Shown piece after piece: positions 1-7,832 of a DNA stretch of 64,000 nt (positions are counted from its first letter, which is position 1; the number at the start of each line of letters is the position of its first letter). The DNA comes from Nitrosomonas sp. sh817 (GTDB lineage: Bacteria > Pseudomonadota > Gammaproteobacteria > Burkholderiales > Nitrosomonadaceae): contig NZ_CP133083.1 in the NCBI RefSeq assembly GCF_030908545.1, positions 2,551,691 to 2,615,690 on the forward strand. Direction: 5' to 3'. A model generated the notes under the pieces. That model was given only the letters and a program-made list of their open reading frames with translations. It searched no databases and was not told the DNA's origin. A program made the position numbers and the translations under genes.

Positions 1-1
1 C

Positions 2-433
2 CAGGTGTTGCCGGGCGGCGGCACTACCGATTACGCCGTCGATATTTTTTACGCGGCAGTGCGGCAACGGCATTACGATTGCTTTTTGCGCGCGGATACG
101 CAACTCGATATGATGTACATGCCGGATGCGATTGCCGCGGCGATGCAGTTGATGCAGGCCGATGCCAGCCGGTTGATGCACCGCAACGGTTTCAATGTCA
201 CCGCGATGAGCTTTACCCCGGCGCAATTGGCGGCAGCCATTCAACAGCATTTACCGGATTTCACCATCGCTTACGCCATCGATCCGCTACGCCAAGCAAT
301 TGCCGATTCCTGGCCGCGCCATATGGACGATAGTGCCGCCCGCGCCGAATGGGGTTGGCAGCCGCGCTACGATTTATCAGCGATGGTGAATGATATGCTG
401 CGGCATATCACGGCGAAACTACGCAACAAATAA
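2..433 (+). CDS. NAD-dependent epimerase-type L-threonine 3-dehydrogenase, C-terminal part
   Basis: The reading frame is open from the left edge of the window, so the N-terminal Rossmann half is missing. The visible 143 residues contain the PGGGTTDYAVDIFYAA and MMYMPDAIAAA segments and a late IADSWPRHMDDSAAR motif followed by a WGW stretch, all characteristic of the short-chain (SDR-type) threonine dehydrogenases rather than the zinc MDR type. The enzyme oxidises L-threonine to 2-amino-3-ketobutyrate. It ends 12 bases before an alpha-oxoamine synthase of the Kbl type that would use this product, which strongly supports the assignment. Function is by family recognition. Confidence 0.85.
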   Translation, partial: QVLPGGGTTDYAVDIFYAAVRQRHYDCFLRADTQLDMMYMPDAIAAAMQLMQADASRLMHRNGFNVTAMSFTPAQLAAAIQQHLPDFTIAYAIDPLRQAIADSWPRHMDDSAARAEWGWQPRYDLSAMVNDMLRHITAKLRNK

Positions 434-445
434 CCGGAGGGTGTC

Positions 446-1669
446 ATGACGCTTGCAAAAATCGAACCGTTGTTCCAGGCAAAACTCAATCAATTGCAAC
501 AGCAAGGCGTGCGCAAGGGCGACGAAAAAATCGTCACCGGCGTGCTGCCGCCGTCCGATGGCTTCGGGCCGCGTTACCGGTTGCACGGTTATGAGGATCG
601 CGCTTTTCTGCGCATGAATTCGAATTCTTATCTGGGACTGGCGCGGCATCCGGCGGTGATCGAAGCGGAAACGCGGGCAGCCGAGGAATTTGGCGCCGGT
701 CCCGGCGCGGTGCGCTTTATCAGCGGCACGTATGCGCCGCACATCGAGCTGGAGCGGCGGCTGGCGGCGTTTCATGGCCGTGAAGCGGCGATGTTGTTCA
801 GCGCCGCGTATGCCACGATGGTCGGCGTGCTGCCGCAATTGATTTCCGAACAGACTTTAGTGGTCAGCGATGCGCTTAACCATAATTGCATCATCAACGC
901 GATCCGGCTGGCGCATTCAGCCGGCAAGGCAATTTATAAACACAGCACGATCGGCGAACTGGAAACGATTCTGAGCACCAACCGCGATCGCTTTCAGCGG
1001 GTGTGTGTTGTCACCGACGGCATTTTCAGCATGCGCGGCGATCATGCGCCGCTGGCCGAGCTCGATGCTTGCTGCGAACAACACCAAGGCGATTATCCCG
1101 AAGGAATCGTGACCATCGTCGATGATTCGCACGGCATCGGCGCATTCGGCGCCACCGGGCGCGGCACCGAAGAAGTGACCGGCACGCGCGCGGATGTGCT
1201 GATCGGCACGCTCGGCAAGGCGTTCGGCGTCAACGGCGGTTACGTCGTAGCCAGCACGGCCACTATCGCCTATTTACGAGAAACCGCGCCGCTGTATATC
1301 TATTCCAATCCGATTACCCCCGCCGAGGCCGCTGCCGCATTGGCGGCATTGGATGTACTGGAAAGCCCCGAAGGCTTACGTCTGCTCGAACAACTGCGCC
1401 ATTTCAGCCGTAAATTGCGAACCGGTCTGCAGCAGCTCGGTTTTGAAACACTCGACGGCGAGCATCCAATCGTGCCTATCTTCATTCGCGATACCGCGCA
1501 AACCGCGGCGTTGGTTACGCATCTGCTCGATCATAATATTCTCGCAACCGGTTTGAACTATCCGGTCGTGCCGCAAGGCGATCAGGAAATCCGTTTGCAA
1601 GTTTCCACAGAACACACCGAGAAAGATTTGGATTATCTGTTGGAAGTGCTGAGGTGTTTTAACAGTTAA
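446..1669 (+). CDS. kbl: PLP-dependent alpha-oxoamine synthase, likely 2-amino-3-ketobutyrate CoA ligase
   Basis: A 407-residue fold-type I PLP enzyme. The ATG is preceded by a GGAGG ribosome site 7 bases upstream. Visible landmarks are NSYLGLARHP (substrate entry), VSDALNHNCIINAIRL, the aspartate motif TIVDDSHGIGAFG and GTLGKAFG, in which Lys258 should form the PLP Schiff base. Kbl cleaves 2-amino-3-ketobutyrate with CoA to glycine and acetyl-CoA. It directly follows the threonine dehydrogenase, which favours Kbl over the related BioF, HemA or CqsA enzymes. Sequence identity to E. coli Kbl looks moderate by eye, so the substrate is inferred mainly from context. Confidence 0.8.
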   Translation: MTLAKIEPLFQAKLNQLQQQGVRKGDEKIVTGVLPPSDGFGPRYRLHGYEDRAFLRMNSNSYLGLARHPAVIEAETRAAEEFGAGPGAVRFISGTYAPHIELERRLAAFHGREAAMLFSAAYATMVGVLPQLISEQTLVVSDALNHNCIINAIRLAHSAGKAIYKHSTIGELETILSTNRDRFQRVCVVTDGIFSMRGDHAPLAELDACCEQHQGDYPEGIVTIVDDSHGIGAFGATGRGTEEVTGTRADVLIGTLGKAFGVNGGYVVASTATIAYLRETAPLYIYSNPITPAEAAAALAALDVLESPEGLRLLEQLRHFSRKLRTGLQQLGFETLDGEHPIVPIFIRDTAQTAALVTHLLDHNILATGLNYPVVPQGDQEIRLQVSTEHTEKDLDYLLEVLRCFNS

Positions 1670-1735
1670 TTGACAGTAAACCACGAATGATAACGGTATC
1701 AAGAACTATTATCGTTTATAATCAATAATTTGTTG

Positions 1736-1764
1736 TTGTTTTTGTGCTTCATGATTCGTATAAT
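1736..1764 (+). promoter_or_regulatory. Putative sigma-70 promoter of bacterioferritin gene
   Basis: TTGTTT (1736-1741), a 17-base spacer and a perfect TATAAT (1759-1764) lie about 90 bases before the bfr start codon. A second TATAAT at 1717-1722 has a weaker upstream partner. No convincing Fur box was found between them and the gene. Confidence 0.5.
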
Positions 1765-1857
1765 GCCGGGTGTTAGCACAAAACGTCGCTGGCGGCTGCC
1801 CATTTGAAGAATCAGCAGGCGCTGGCGGTTACTCAATAGCATGTGAGGAATACAATT

Positions 1858-2325
1858 ATGAAAGGCAATCCAAAAATCATCGACTTACTAAACAAGCTGC
1901 TGGCGGAAGAGCTGACGGCGATGGATCAATATTTCGCCCACTCGCGGATGTACGAAGATTGGGGATTCAGCAAACTGTACGAACGCATCAATCACGAAAT
2001 GGACGATGAAAAGCAGCACGCCGATCAATTGATTAAGCGGATTTTGTTGCTCGAAGGCGTGCCGGTGATCGGCAACCGCAGCCCATTGCGGATCGGCCGG
2101 GATGTGCCGGAAATGCTGCAAAACGATCTGGCGCTGGAACGCTCGGTGATTACCGCATTGCGCGACGCCATCGCGATTTGCGAACAAGAGCGGGACTATC
2201 AATCGCGCGAGATTCTCGAAGGCATGCTTGCCGAAACCGAAGAAGATCACGCGCATTGGCTGGAACAACAATTGGGATTGATCAACAGGGTTGGGCTGCA
2301 AAATTATTTGCAATCGCAAATGTGA
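1858..2325 (+). CDS. bfr: Bacterioferritin, heme-ligand-less type
   Basis: A 155-residue ferritin-like four-helix protein that oxidises and stores iron in a 24-mer shell. The start at 1858 (MKGNPKIIDLLN) has GAGGAA eight bases upstream and matches the usual Bfr N-terminus; an in-frame ATG 15 bases earlier has no ribosome site. Ferroxidase ligands Glu18, Glu51 and His54 are present, and a later EEDHAHW segment supplies the second Glu/His pair. The position equivalent to heme-ligating Met52 of E. coli Bfr is Lys (E51-K52-Q53-H54). It may therefore be a heme-free subunit that co-assembles with a second Bfr encoded elsewhere, as in bacteria with two Bfr types. Confidence 0.92.
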   Translation: MKGNPKIIDLLNKLLAEELTAMDQYFAHSRMYEDWGFSKLYERINHEMDDEKQHADQLIKRILLLEGVPVIGNRSPLRIGRDVPEMLQNDLALERSVITALRDAIAICEQERDYQSREILEGMLAETEEDHAHWLEQQLGLINRVGLQNYLQSQM

Positions 2326-2364
2326 TCGCATGTGAAGTATCGATGTAACCAGCAATACCCATGT

Positions 2365-2402
2365 AAGCGGCTTGCGTCATTTCCGGTGACTCCAAGCCGC
2401 TT
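2365..2402 (+). terminator. Hairpin terminator after bfr
   Basis: A perfect 10-base stem, AAGCGGCTTG (2365-2374) and CAAGCCGCTT (2393-2402), lies 40 bases after the bfr stop. There is no long T-run after it, so its efficiency as an intrinsic terminator is uncertain. Confidence 0.45.
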
Positions 2403-2424
2403 ATGCATTCCGTTTGATCAAATT

Positions 2425-2574
2425 GTTAAGAAAACACTGATTCATTGACTGCGTGAGCGAATCACTTTGTTGCGCGGCACTCGCCCCATCGCCTATCTTG
2501 TTGATATGTCTTAGTTGCTCGTTCCATGTGCCTCGCGCTTCATTTCGTTCGCCAGATTAATCAGCGTTCCCCTA
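2425..2574 (-). repeat. MITE-like repeat family A, copy 1
   Basis: About 150 bases with imperfect inverted ends that read close to TTAAGGAAACGCTGATTAAT. Related copies occur at 34304-34456, 38764-38915 and 44875-45025, with a truncated copy at 60309-60388. The internal sequence is shared as well (a TCGCTCAT/ACGAGCGA region, and a CATATCAA core), so this is a dispersed family rather than chance palindromes. There is no coding capacity. The right end overlaps the stop codon of pyrE. Confidence 0.85.
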
Positions 2575-3216
2575 GTAGCTGACGCCATACCGGTCCCGGT
2601 ACTGTTGCACCGCGTGAAGATGCTGCGACAATTCCGGGTGATGATGCAAATACGCCACCAAATCATCCAGATCAATGATCGAAGTAACCGGAAAACCGTG
2701 CGTTTGCTGCACTTCCTGCACCGCCGAAAGTTCGCCGGTGCCGCGCTCCATGCGGTCGAGGGCGATCACGACACCGCCGGGCGTTGCGCTCGCAGCTTTG
2801 ATCAATTCGACCGATTCGCGCACCGACGTGCCGGCGGAAATCACGTCGTCAACGATCAACACCCTGCCTTGCATCGGCGCGCCGACCAGCACGCCACCTT
2901 CGCCGTGGTCTTTGACTTCCTTGCGGTTGAAACAGAACGGATAGTTTTTATCCATTTCAGCCAGTGCGATAGCAATGGTGCTGACCAACGGAATGCCTTT
3001 GTACGCCGGACCGAACAAAGTATCGAACGGAAGCTCGGCATCAACGATCGCTTTGGCGTAAAATTGCCCCAGTTTGTGTAACGATTCGCCGTCGTTGAAT
3101 AACCCGGCATTGAAAAAATACGGCGACAAACGCCCTGCTTTGGTTTTGAATTCACCGAAGCACAGCACGTTGCGTTCGATGGCGAATTGGATAAACGCTT
3201 GCCGGAAATCGGACAT
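2572..3216 (-). CDS. pyrE: Orotate phosphoribosyltransferase
   Basis: A 214-residue enzyme of pyrimidine biosynthesis that joins orotate to PRPP to form OMP. The PRPP-binding motif [13 protein letters not shown] lies at residues 119-131 with Asp123 and Asp124; [10 protein letters not shown] and [13 protein letters not shown] are the other family landmarks. The start MSDFRQAF at 3216 gives normal family length; the frame stays open upstream through repeat DNA but that extension is not PyrE-like. The gene is divergent from xth. Its TAG stop lies in the terminal bases of a family A repeat, so the last residues may have been set by that insertion. Confidence 0.95.
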   Translation of the reverse strand: MSDFRQAFIQFAIERNVLCFGEFKTKAGRLSPYFFNAGLFNDGESLHKLGQFYAKAIVDAELPFDTLFGPAYKGIPLVSTIAIALAEMDKNYPFCFNRKEVKDHGEGGVLVGAPMQGRVLIVDDVISAGTSVRESVELIKAASATPGGVVIALDRMERGTGELSAVQEVQQTHGFPVTSIIDLDDLVAYLHHHPELSQHLHAVQQYRDRYGVSY

Positions 3217-3240
3217 AACCAGAATCACTCTTAATAATAA

Positions 3241-3277
3241 AAAGATGCAAATTATAACGCTGAACTTAAACGGCATT
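3241..3277 (+). pseudogene. Orphaned duplicate of the xth translation start
   Basis: Bases 3245-3277 encode [11 protein letters not shown], almost the same as the [11 protein letters not shown] that begins the intact xth at 3514. At DNA level the two 33-base blocks differ at about seven positions, and four of the five changed codons are synonymous. The upstream copy then runs into repeat DNA, and its frame stops at 3526, out of frame with xth. It lies only 28 bases from the divergent pyrE start, where a normal xth start would be expected, so it is probably the original start region separated from its gene. Confidence 0.7.
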
Positions 3278-3363
3278 GTAGGGTGGATAAGTGCAACGCC
3301 ATCCACCATGACTTTTATTTCAACCGGATTGCCGGTGGATGGCGCTTCGCTTATCCACCCTAC
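3278..3363. repeat. Palindromic REP-like element
   Basis: Two 30-base arms, beginning GTAGGGTGGATAAG and ending CTTATCCACCCTAC, are inverted around a loop of about 24 bases with a few mismatches. The GTAGGGTGGATAAG type of palindrome is a familiar dispersed repeat in proteobacteria. It abuts a family B repeat and separates the two copies of the xth start. Confidence 0.75.
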
Positions 3364-3509
3364 TAACAGGCCGTTGAAAAAAGTTTTCGAGGCGACCGAT
3401 ACAAGGCAAAAGCAAGCGAAAAAGCGCAGTTTATGCGGTATAAATGAGCATTTTGAGCTTGTTTTTAACACCGTAGCGGCAACGCAGATAGTTTTTCAAC
3501 GGCCTGTTA
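3364..3509 (+). repeat. MITE-like repeat family B, copy 1
   Basis: 146 bases bounded by a perfect 17-base inverted repeat, TAACAGGCCGTTGAAAA (3364-3380) and its complement (3493-3509). A second copy in opposite orientation is at 11270-11409, with roughly four-fifths identity by eye across the whole length. It is non-coding and ends four bases before the present xth start codon. Confidence 0.85.
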
Positions 3510-3513
3510 AACG

Positions 3514-4287
3514 ATGCGGATCATAACGCTCAACCTCAACGGCATCCGCGCGGCGGCGAAAAAAGGCTTTTTCCCTTGGTTGGCGAAGCAAACCGCGGAT
3601 GTCGTGTGCGTTCAGGAATTAAAAGCGCAATTGCCCGATCTCTCTGGCGAAATGTTGTCGCCGGATGACTATCATGGCTATTTCCATTGCGCCGAGCAGA
3701 AAGGCTACAGCGGTGTCGGCATTTATACGCGCAAAAAACCGGATCGCGTCGTCGAAGGTGTCGGCATTACCGGCATCGATGCCGAAGGACGCTATCTGCA
3801 AGCGGATTTCGGCGAATTGAGCATCGTGTCGCTTTACCTGCCGTCCGGCTCGAGCGGCGAACACCGGCAAGCAGCGAAGTTCTATTTCATGGAACATTTT
3901 CTCCCGGTGTTGCAAAACCTGATGGCAAGCGGACGCCAAATTATTTTATGCGGCGACTGGAACATCGCGCACCAGGAGATCGATCTGAAAAACTGGCGCT
4001 CGAACCAGAAAAATTCCGGCTTCCTGCCGGAAGAACGCGCCTGGTTGTCGGATGTGTTCGATCGAGTCGGTTTCGTCGATGTATTCCGCCGTTTGAATAG
4101 CGAACCCGATCAGTACACCTGGTGGTCGAATCGCGGTCAGGCCTGGGCGAAGAATGTCGGCTGGCGCATCGATTATCAGATCGCCACCCCCGCGATTGCG
4201 CAAACCGCACGCAGTGTTTCGATCTTCAAGGATGAGCGCTTCTCCGATCATGCGCCGCTCATCGTCGATTACGACCATACCTTATGA
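3514..4287 (+). CDS. xth: Exodeoxyribonuclease III
   Basis: A 257-residue AP endonuclease / 3'-5' exonuclease of base-excision repair. Key residues are all visible: Asn7/Asn9 in TLNLNGI, Glu35 in QELKAQ, Asp148 and Asn150 in CGDWNIAH, Asp220 in WRIDYQ, and Asp245-His246 in SDHAPL. The ATG at 3514 is the only start that fits the family length, yet there is no Shine-Dalgarno sequence: the preceding bases are the end of a repeat. Its normal 5' leader seems to have been displaced (see the duplicate at 3241-3277), so expression may be altered. It overlaps ampG by four bases (ATGA). Confidence 0.95.
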   Translation: MRIITLNLNGIRAAAKKGFFPWLAKQTADVVCVQELKAQLPDLSGEMLSPDDYHGYFHCAEQKGYSGVGIYTRKKPDRVVEGVGITGIDAEGRYLQADFGELSIVSLYLPSGSSGEHRQAAKFYFMEHFLPVLQNLMASGRQIILCGDWNIAHQEIDLKNWRSNQKNSGFLPEERAWLSDVFDRVGFVDVFRRLNSEPDQYTWWSNRGQAWAKNVGWRIDYQIATPAIAQTARSVSIFKDERFSDHAPLIVDYDHTL

Positions 4288-5654
4288 CCGCCTCGATATC
4301 TTCCAGCTGGCTGCAAGCGCTGCGGGTTTATACCCACCCGCGCGTGCTCGGCATGCTGTCGCTGGGTTTTTCCGCCGGATTGCCGCTGCTGTTGATCATG
4401 GGCACGTTGTCGTTCTGGCTGCGTGAAGCGGGTATCGACCGCACCACCATCGGCCATTTGAGCTGGATCGGGTTGGCTTACAGCGTCAAATGGCTATGGT
4501 CGCCGCTGGTCGACCGGTTATCGCTGCCATTGCTGACACGCTGGCTGGGACGGCGGCGGGCATGGTTGCTATTGTCGCAAATCGTGATCGCTTGCGCCCT
4601 GGTGGGGATGGCGATGACCGATCCGGTGATCAATCTGACGCATCTGGTGTTTTTCGCGCTGGCCGTCGCATTTGCATCGGCTACCCAGGACATCGCATTG
4701 GATGCTTACCGCATCGAAGCGGTCGCGGTGGAACTGCAAGGCGCGATGGCGGCCACTTATCAAGCCGGTTACCGCGTCGCGATGATTCTGGCTTCCGCCG
4801 GCGTATTGTGGATCGCGGCGGCAGTCGATGTCAGTGCCGATGTATACGACCACGCGCCATGGCGCTTCGCTTATCTGATCATGGCGGCGAGCATGGCGGT
4901 CGGCATTGTCACCACGCTCATCATCCGCGAACCGGATGTGCCCTACAGCCGTACCGTTTCCGAAAACGAACAGATCGCGCAGCGCGCGCTGGCGCATTGG
5001 GCCTTGCCCGAGCGCGTTAAAGCGTTACTGATTTGGTTGTACGGTGCATTGATCGCGCCGTTCCGCGATTTTCTCGTGCGGCATGGCCGGAAAGCGTTGC
5101 TGATTCTCGGTTTGATCGCGATTTACCGTATCTCCGACGTCGTCATGGGCGTCATGAGTAACCCGTTTTACGTCGACATGGGTTACAGCAAAGACGAGGT
5201 TGCCGCCATTTCCAAAGTCTACGGCGTGATCATGACCATCGCCGGGGCGGCCATCGGCGGCGTGCTAACCGCAAAAATCGGCGTCATGCGCACCTTGTTT
5301 CTCGGCGCGGCACTGTCCGCCGCGACCAATTTATTGTTTGTTTGGCTAGCAGGACGCGGCCACGATGTCAGCGGTTTGATTTTCACCATTTCCGCCGACA
5401 ATCTGTCCGCTGGAATCGCTTCCTGCGCATTCATCGCCTACTTGTCAGGCTTGACCAATTCAGCCTACTCGGCGACCCAATATGCGTTATTCAGCTCGGT
5501 GATGTTGTTGCTACCGAAGTTTATCGCCGGTTTCAGCGGACAATTTGTCGATGCCTACGGCTACGAAAACTTCTTCATTGCCACTGCCATTTTGGGTTTG
5601 CCGGTGTTGATTCTGGTCTGGCTCGCCGGGCAAGCGGCCTTCACCACTGATTAG
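4284..5654 (+). CDS. ampG: AmpG-like muropeptide permease (MFS)
   Basis: A 456-residue inner-membrane protein with about twelve to fourteen hydrophobic helices. The N-terminal half has the AmpG pattern LGFSAGLPLLLIMGTLSFWLR (given here only as its hallmark of the family), then GLAYSVKWLWSPLVDR and DIALDAYRIE. AmpG imports GlcNAc-anhydro-MurNAc peptides for cell-wall recycling. The start overlaps the xth stop in an ATGA junction, which implies translational coupling. Confidence 0.85.
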   Translation: MTASISSSWLQALRVYTHPRVLGMLSLGFSAGLPLLLIMGTLSFWLREAGIDRTTIGHLSWIGLAYSVKWLWSPLVDRLSLPLLTRWLGRRRAWLLLSQIVIACALVGMAMTDPVINLTHLVFFALAVAFASATQDIALDAYRIEAVAVELQGAMAATYQAGYRVAMILASAGVLWIAAAVDVSADVYDHAPWRFAYLIMAASMAVGIVTTLIIREPDVPYSRTVSENEQIAQRALAHWALPERVKALLIWLYGALIAPFRDFLVRHGRKALLILGLIAIYRISDVVMGVMSNPFYVDMGYSKDEVAAISKVYGVIMTIAGAAIGGVLTAKIGVMRTLFLGAALSAATNLLFVWLAGRGHDVSGLIFTISADNLSAGIASCAFIAYLSGLTNSAYSATQYALFSSVMLLLPKFIAGFSGQFVDAYGYENFFIATAILGLPVLILVWLAGQAAFTTD

Positions 5655-5672
5655 CTATTGCTGCAATTTACT

Positions 5673-6875
5673 ATGTCTGAAGTTTCACACACAACAAGTC
5701 CTAAAACCGAATACCAATCGTTGATCCAGGCCGGCGAACTGAAACCGGATGCCGATCAAGCCCATGCGGTCGATGCGTTAGAACGCTTACACCGGGAATT
5801 ACTTGATTTACCGCTTAACAGCGCGCGCGGGGAGCGATCCAAATCCAACTGGTCCACCGTTTTGTTTGGTTGGCTCAACACCGGCAAACCGGTTCCGAAA
5901 GGCATTTATCTCTACGGCGGTGTCGGTCGCGGTAAATCGATGCTGATGGATTTGTTTTATGCCGCGACGCCGACCACATCGAAACGGCGCGTGCATTTTC
6001 ACGAATTCATGCTCGATGTTCACGATCGGCTCAAAACCTGGCACGAGCTTTCCGCACGCGAGAAAGTGCAGCAAGGCGGGCGGGCCAATGACGACGATCC
6101 GATGCCGTTCATTGCTCGCAAAATCATCCAGGAAGCGCGATTATTGTGCTTCGATGAACTGCAAGTGACCGACATCGCCGACGCCATGGTGCTCACGCGA
6201 TTGTTCAAAGAATTGTTCACACAAGGCGTGATCGTTGTTGCAACGTCCAACCGGCCGCCGGATGAATTGTACAAAAACGGCTTGAACCGCCAGCGTTTCT
6301 TGCCATTCATCGAGCAAGTGAAAGAAAAATTGGAAATTGTTCCGCTGCAAGGTCCGGTCGATTATCGTTACGACCGGTTGCAAGGCGCGCAGACTTATTA
6401 TTTTCCGGCTAACGAACAAACCAGCTCGGAGTTATCGGCAACCTTCTTCCGCCTGACCGACCGTCATGTCAAAGACCGTGACAAGGTGCCTAGCGAAGAA
6501 CTGCACGTGCAAGGCCGGACCTTGTTCGTGCCCAAAGCAGCCCGCGGCGTAGCGGTATTCTCGTTTAAGCGGCTGTGCGCCAACCCGCTTGGCACTGCCG
6601 ATTATCTCGCCATCGCCCGCGCTTATCACACCGTGATCATGGTCGCGATCCCGCAGTTCAATGAGCATAACAGCGACCAGGCCCGGCGCTTTATCCATTT
6701 AATCGACGCGCTGTATGAGCACGGCGTCAAATTTCTGTGTTCCGCCGCCGTGCCGCTAGCGGAACTGTACGTCGGCGGCGACATCGGCTTTGAGTTTGAA
6801 CGCACCGTTTCACGTTTGACGGAAATGCAGTCGGAAGCTTATCTTGTGAGGGGCCACGGCAAAGCCATTATGTAG
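5673..6875 (+). CDS. zapE: Cell division protein ZapE, AFG1-like ATPase
   Basis: A roughly 400-residue P-loop ATPase. With the start at 5673 (MSEVSHTT) the Walker A motif GGVGRGKS is at residues 82-89 and the Walker B LLCFDE near 157-162, followed by the AFG1 signature DELQVTDIADAM and TSNRPPDELYKNGLNR. In E. coli ZapE binds FtsZ and acts late in division; mitochondrial AFG1 homologues act in protein quality control. An in-frame ATG lies 15 bases upstream, and neither has a strong ribosome site. The 3' end overlaps the convergent cobS by eight bases. Confidence 0.9.
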   Translation: MSEVSHTTSPKTEYQSLIQAGELKPDADQAHAVDALERLHRELLDLPLNSARGERSKSNWSTVLFGWLNTGKPVPKGIYLYGGVGRGKSMLMDLFYAATPTTSKRRVHFHEFMLDVHDRLKTWHELSAREKVQQGGRANDDDPMPFIARKIIQEARLLCFDELQVTDIADAMVLTRLFKELFTQGVIVVATSNRPPDELYKNGLNRQRFLPFIEQVKEKLEIVPLQGPVDYRYDRLQGAQTYYFPANEQTSSELSATFFRLTDRHVKDRDKVPSEELHVQGRTLFVPKAARGVAVFSFKRLCANPLGTADYLAIARAYHTVIMVAIPQFNEHNSDQARRFIHLIDALYEHGVKFLCSAAVPLAELYVGGDIGFEFERTVSRLTEMQSEAYLVRGHGKAIM

Positions 6876-7665
6876 CGGCGCATGCCAATACACCCAGATA
6901 AAAAGAGACTTCGGTAAGCTGTTGCATGGCGCCTAAGCAATCGCCGGTGTAACCGCCAATGCGCTTTTTTAGAACAAGGCTAAACCACATCCACACAGCC
7001 GCCACGGGCACAATTCCCCAATACCAGGAGGACGGCAGCCACAGCAACGGTAATAATCCCAATAGAGCGGCCACGGCAAGATGGGTAAGCGGCATGCTGG
7101 TCGCGAGAGGTTTGGATTTACCCGAAAACTTCACATAGCGCTGCGTGGCCATCACCATCACGGAACAAAGTCGGCTTAAGCTATGGCCCGCAATCAACAA
7201 GACCGGCACCAGCAGCGGCGGAAAATGGTTCAACGCGGCAAATTTCAGCGACAGTACCAGCACAATACCCACCACACCATAGCTGCCGATACGCGAATCC
7301 TGCATGATTTGCAACACTTGCTCTTTTTCCCATCCACCGCCAAGACCGTCGATTGCATCGGTCAAACCGTCTTCATGAAACGCGCCGGTAAGCCATATCG
7401 TCGCAACCATACTGAGCAGTACCGAAATATCCTGCGGCAACACTGCGTTGGCAAGCGAGTAAACAATGGCTGCAAAAGCGCCTACGATAATGCCCACCAG
7501 CGGAAAATACTTGGCTGCCGTGTTCAACTCCTGCTCGTGAAAATCCGGCAATGCCGGTACCGGGATGCGCGTAAAGAAACCGATGGCCAGCAATAAGCCG
7601 CGCCATTCTTGCTGGAACCAGGAGCGATTCGGGGAAGGGGAAGGAGAATGCGACGGAGTCGTCAT
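6868..7665 (-). CDS. cobS: Adenosylcobinamide-GDP ribazoletransferase
   Basis: A 265-residue membrane enzyme that joins adenosylcobinamide-GDP to alpha-ribazole in the last steps of cobalamin assembly. Family landmarks are FFTRIPVPALPDF near the N-terminus, the acidic FHEDGLTDAIDGLGGGW motif, and multiple hydrophobic helices. The N-terminal 15 residues are Ser/Pro-rich and of low complexity. No other cobalamin gene and no cobalamin riboswitch is visible nearby, so this may be a salvage function or its partners may lie elsewhere. Confidence 0.92.
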   Translation of the reverse strand: MTTPSHSPSPSPNRSWFQQEWRGLLLAIGFFTRIPVPALPDFHEQELNTAAKYFPLVGIIVGAFAAIVYSLANAVLPQDISVLLSMVATIWLTGAFHEDGLTDAIDGLGGGWEKEQVLQIMQDSRIGSYGVVGIVLVLSLKFAALNHFPPLLVPVLLIAGHSLSRLCSVMVMATQRYVKFSGKSKPLATSMPLTHLAVAALLGLLPLLWLPSSWYWGIVPVAAVWMWFSLVLKKRIGGYTGDCLGAMQQLTEVSFYLGVLACAAT

Positions 7666-7832
7666 AGGCGATGAGTGTAGCGTCTGCGGTTTTTTTTAGC
7701 TAGTGGCAGCGCCACATGTCATTGCTTTGGGATCGTGTGATAAATACCATAGCTCACAGGCAACACTTGCCGCATAATAACCCGGCATTGTTCCAGCCGT
7801 TCCATCTATTTTTGGCGATAAAGGAGAAAGTC

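Noticed and set aside
1681-1730. Fur box before bfr
   Set aside because: AT-rich GATAAC and TTATC elements occur but do not form a convincing 19-base palindrome.
2515-3081. Plus-strand frame of 188 codons over pyrE
   Set aside because: It lies opposite a clear PyrE gene with intact motifs; its product is Arg/His/Ala-rich as expected of an antisense frame.
3217-3471. N-terminal extension of the PyrE frame
   Set aside because: The extra 85 codons run through repeat DNA and the xth start duplicate, and PyrE has normal length without them.
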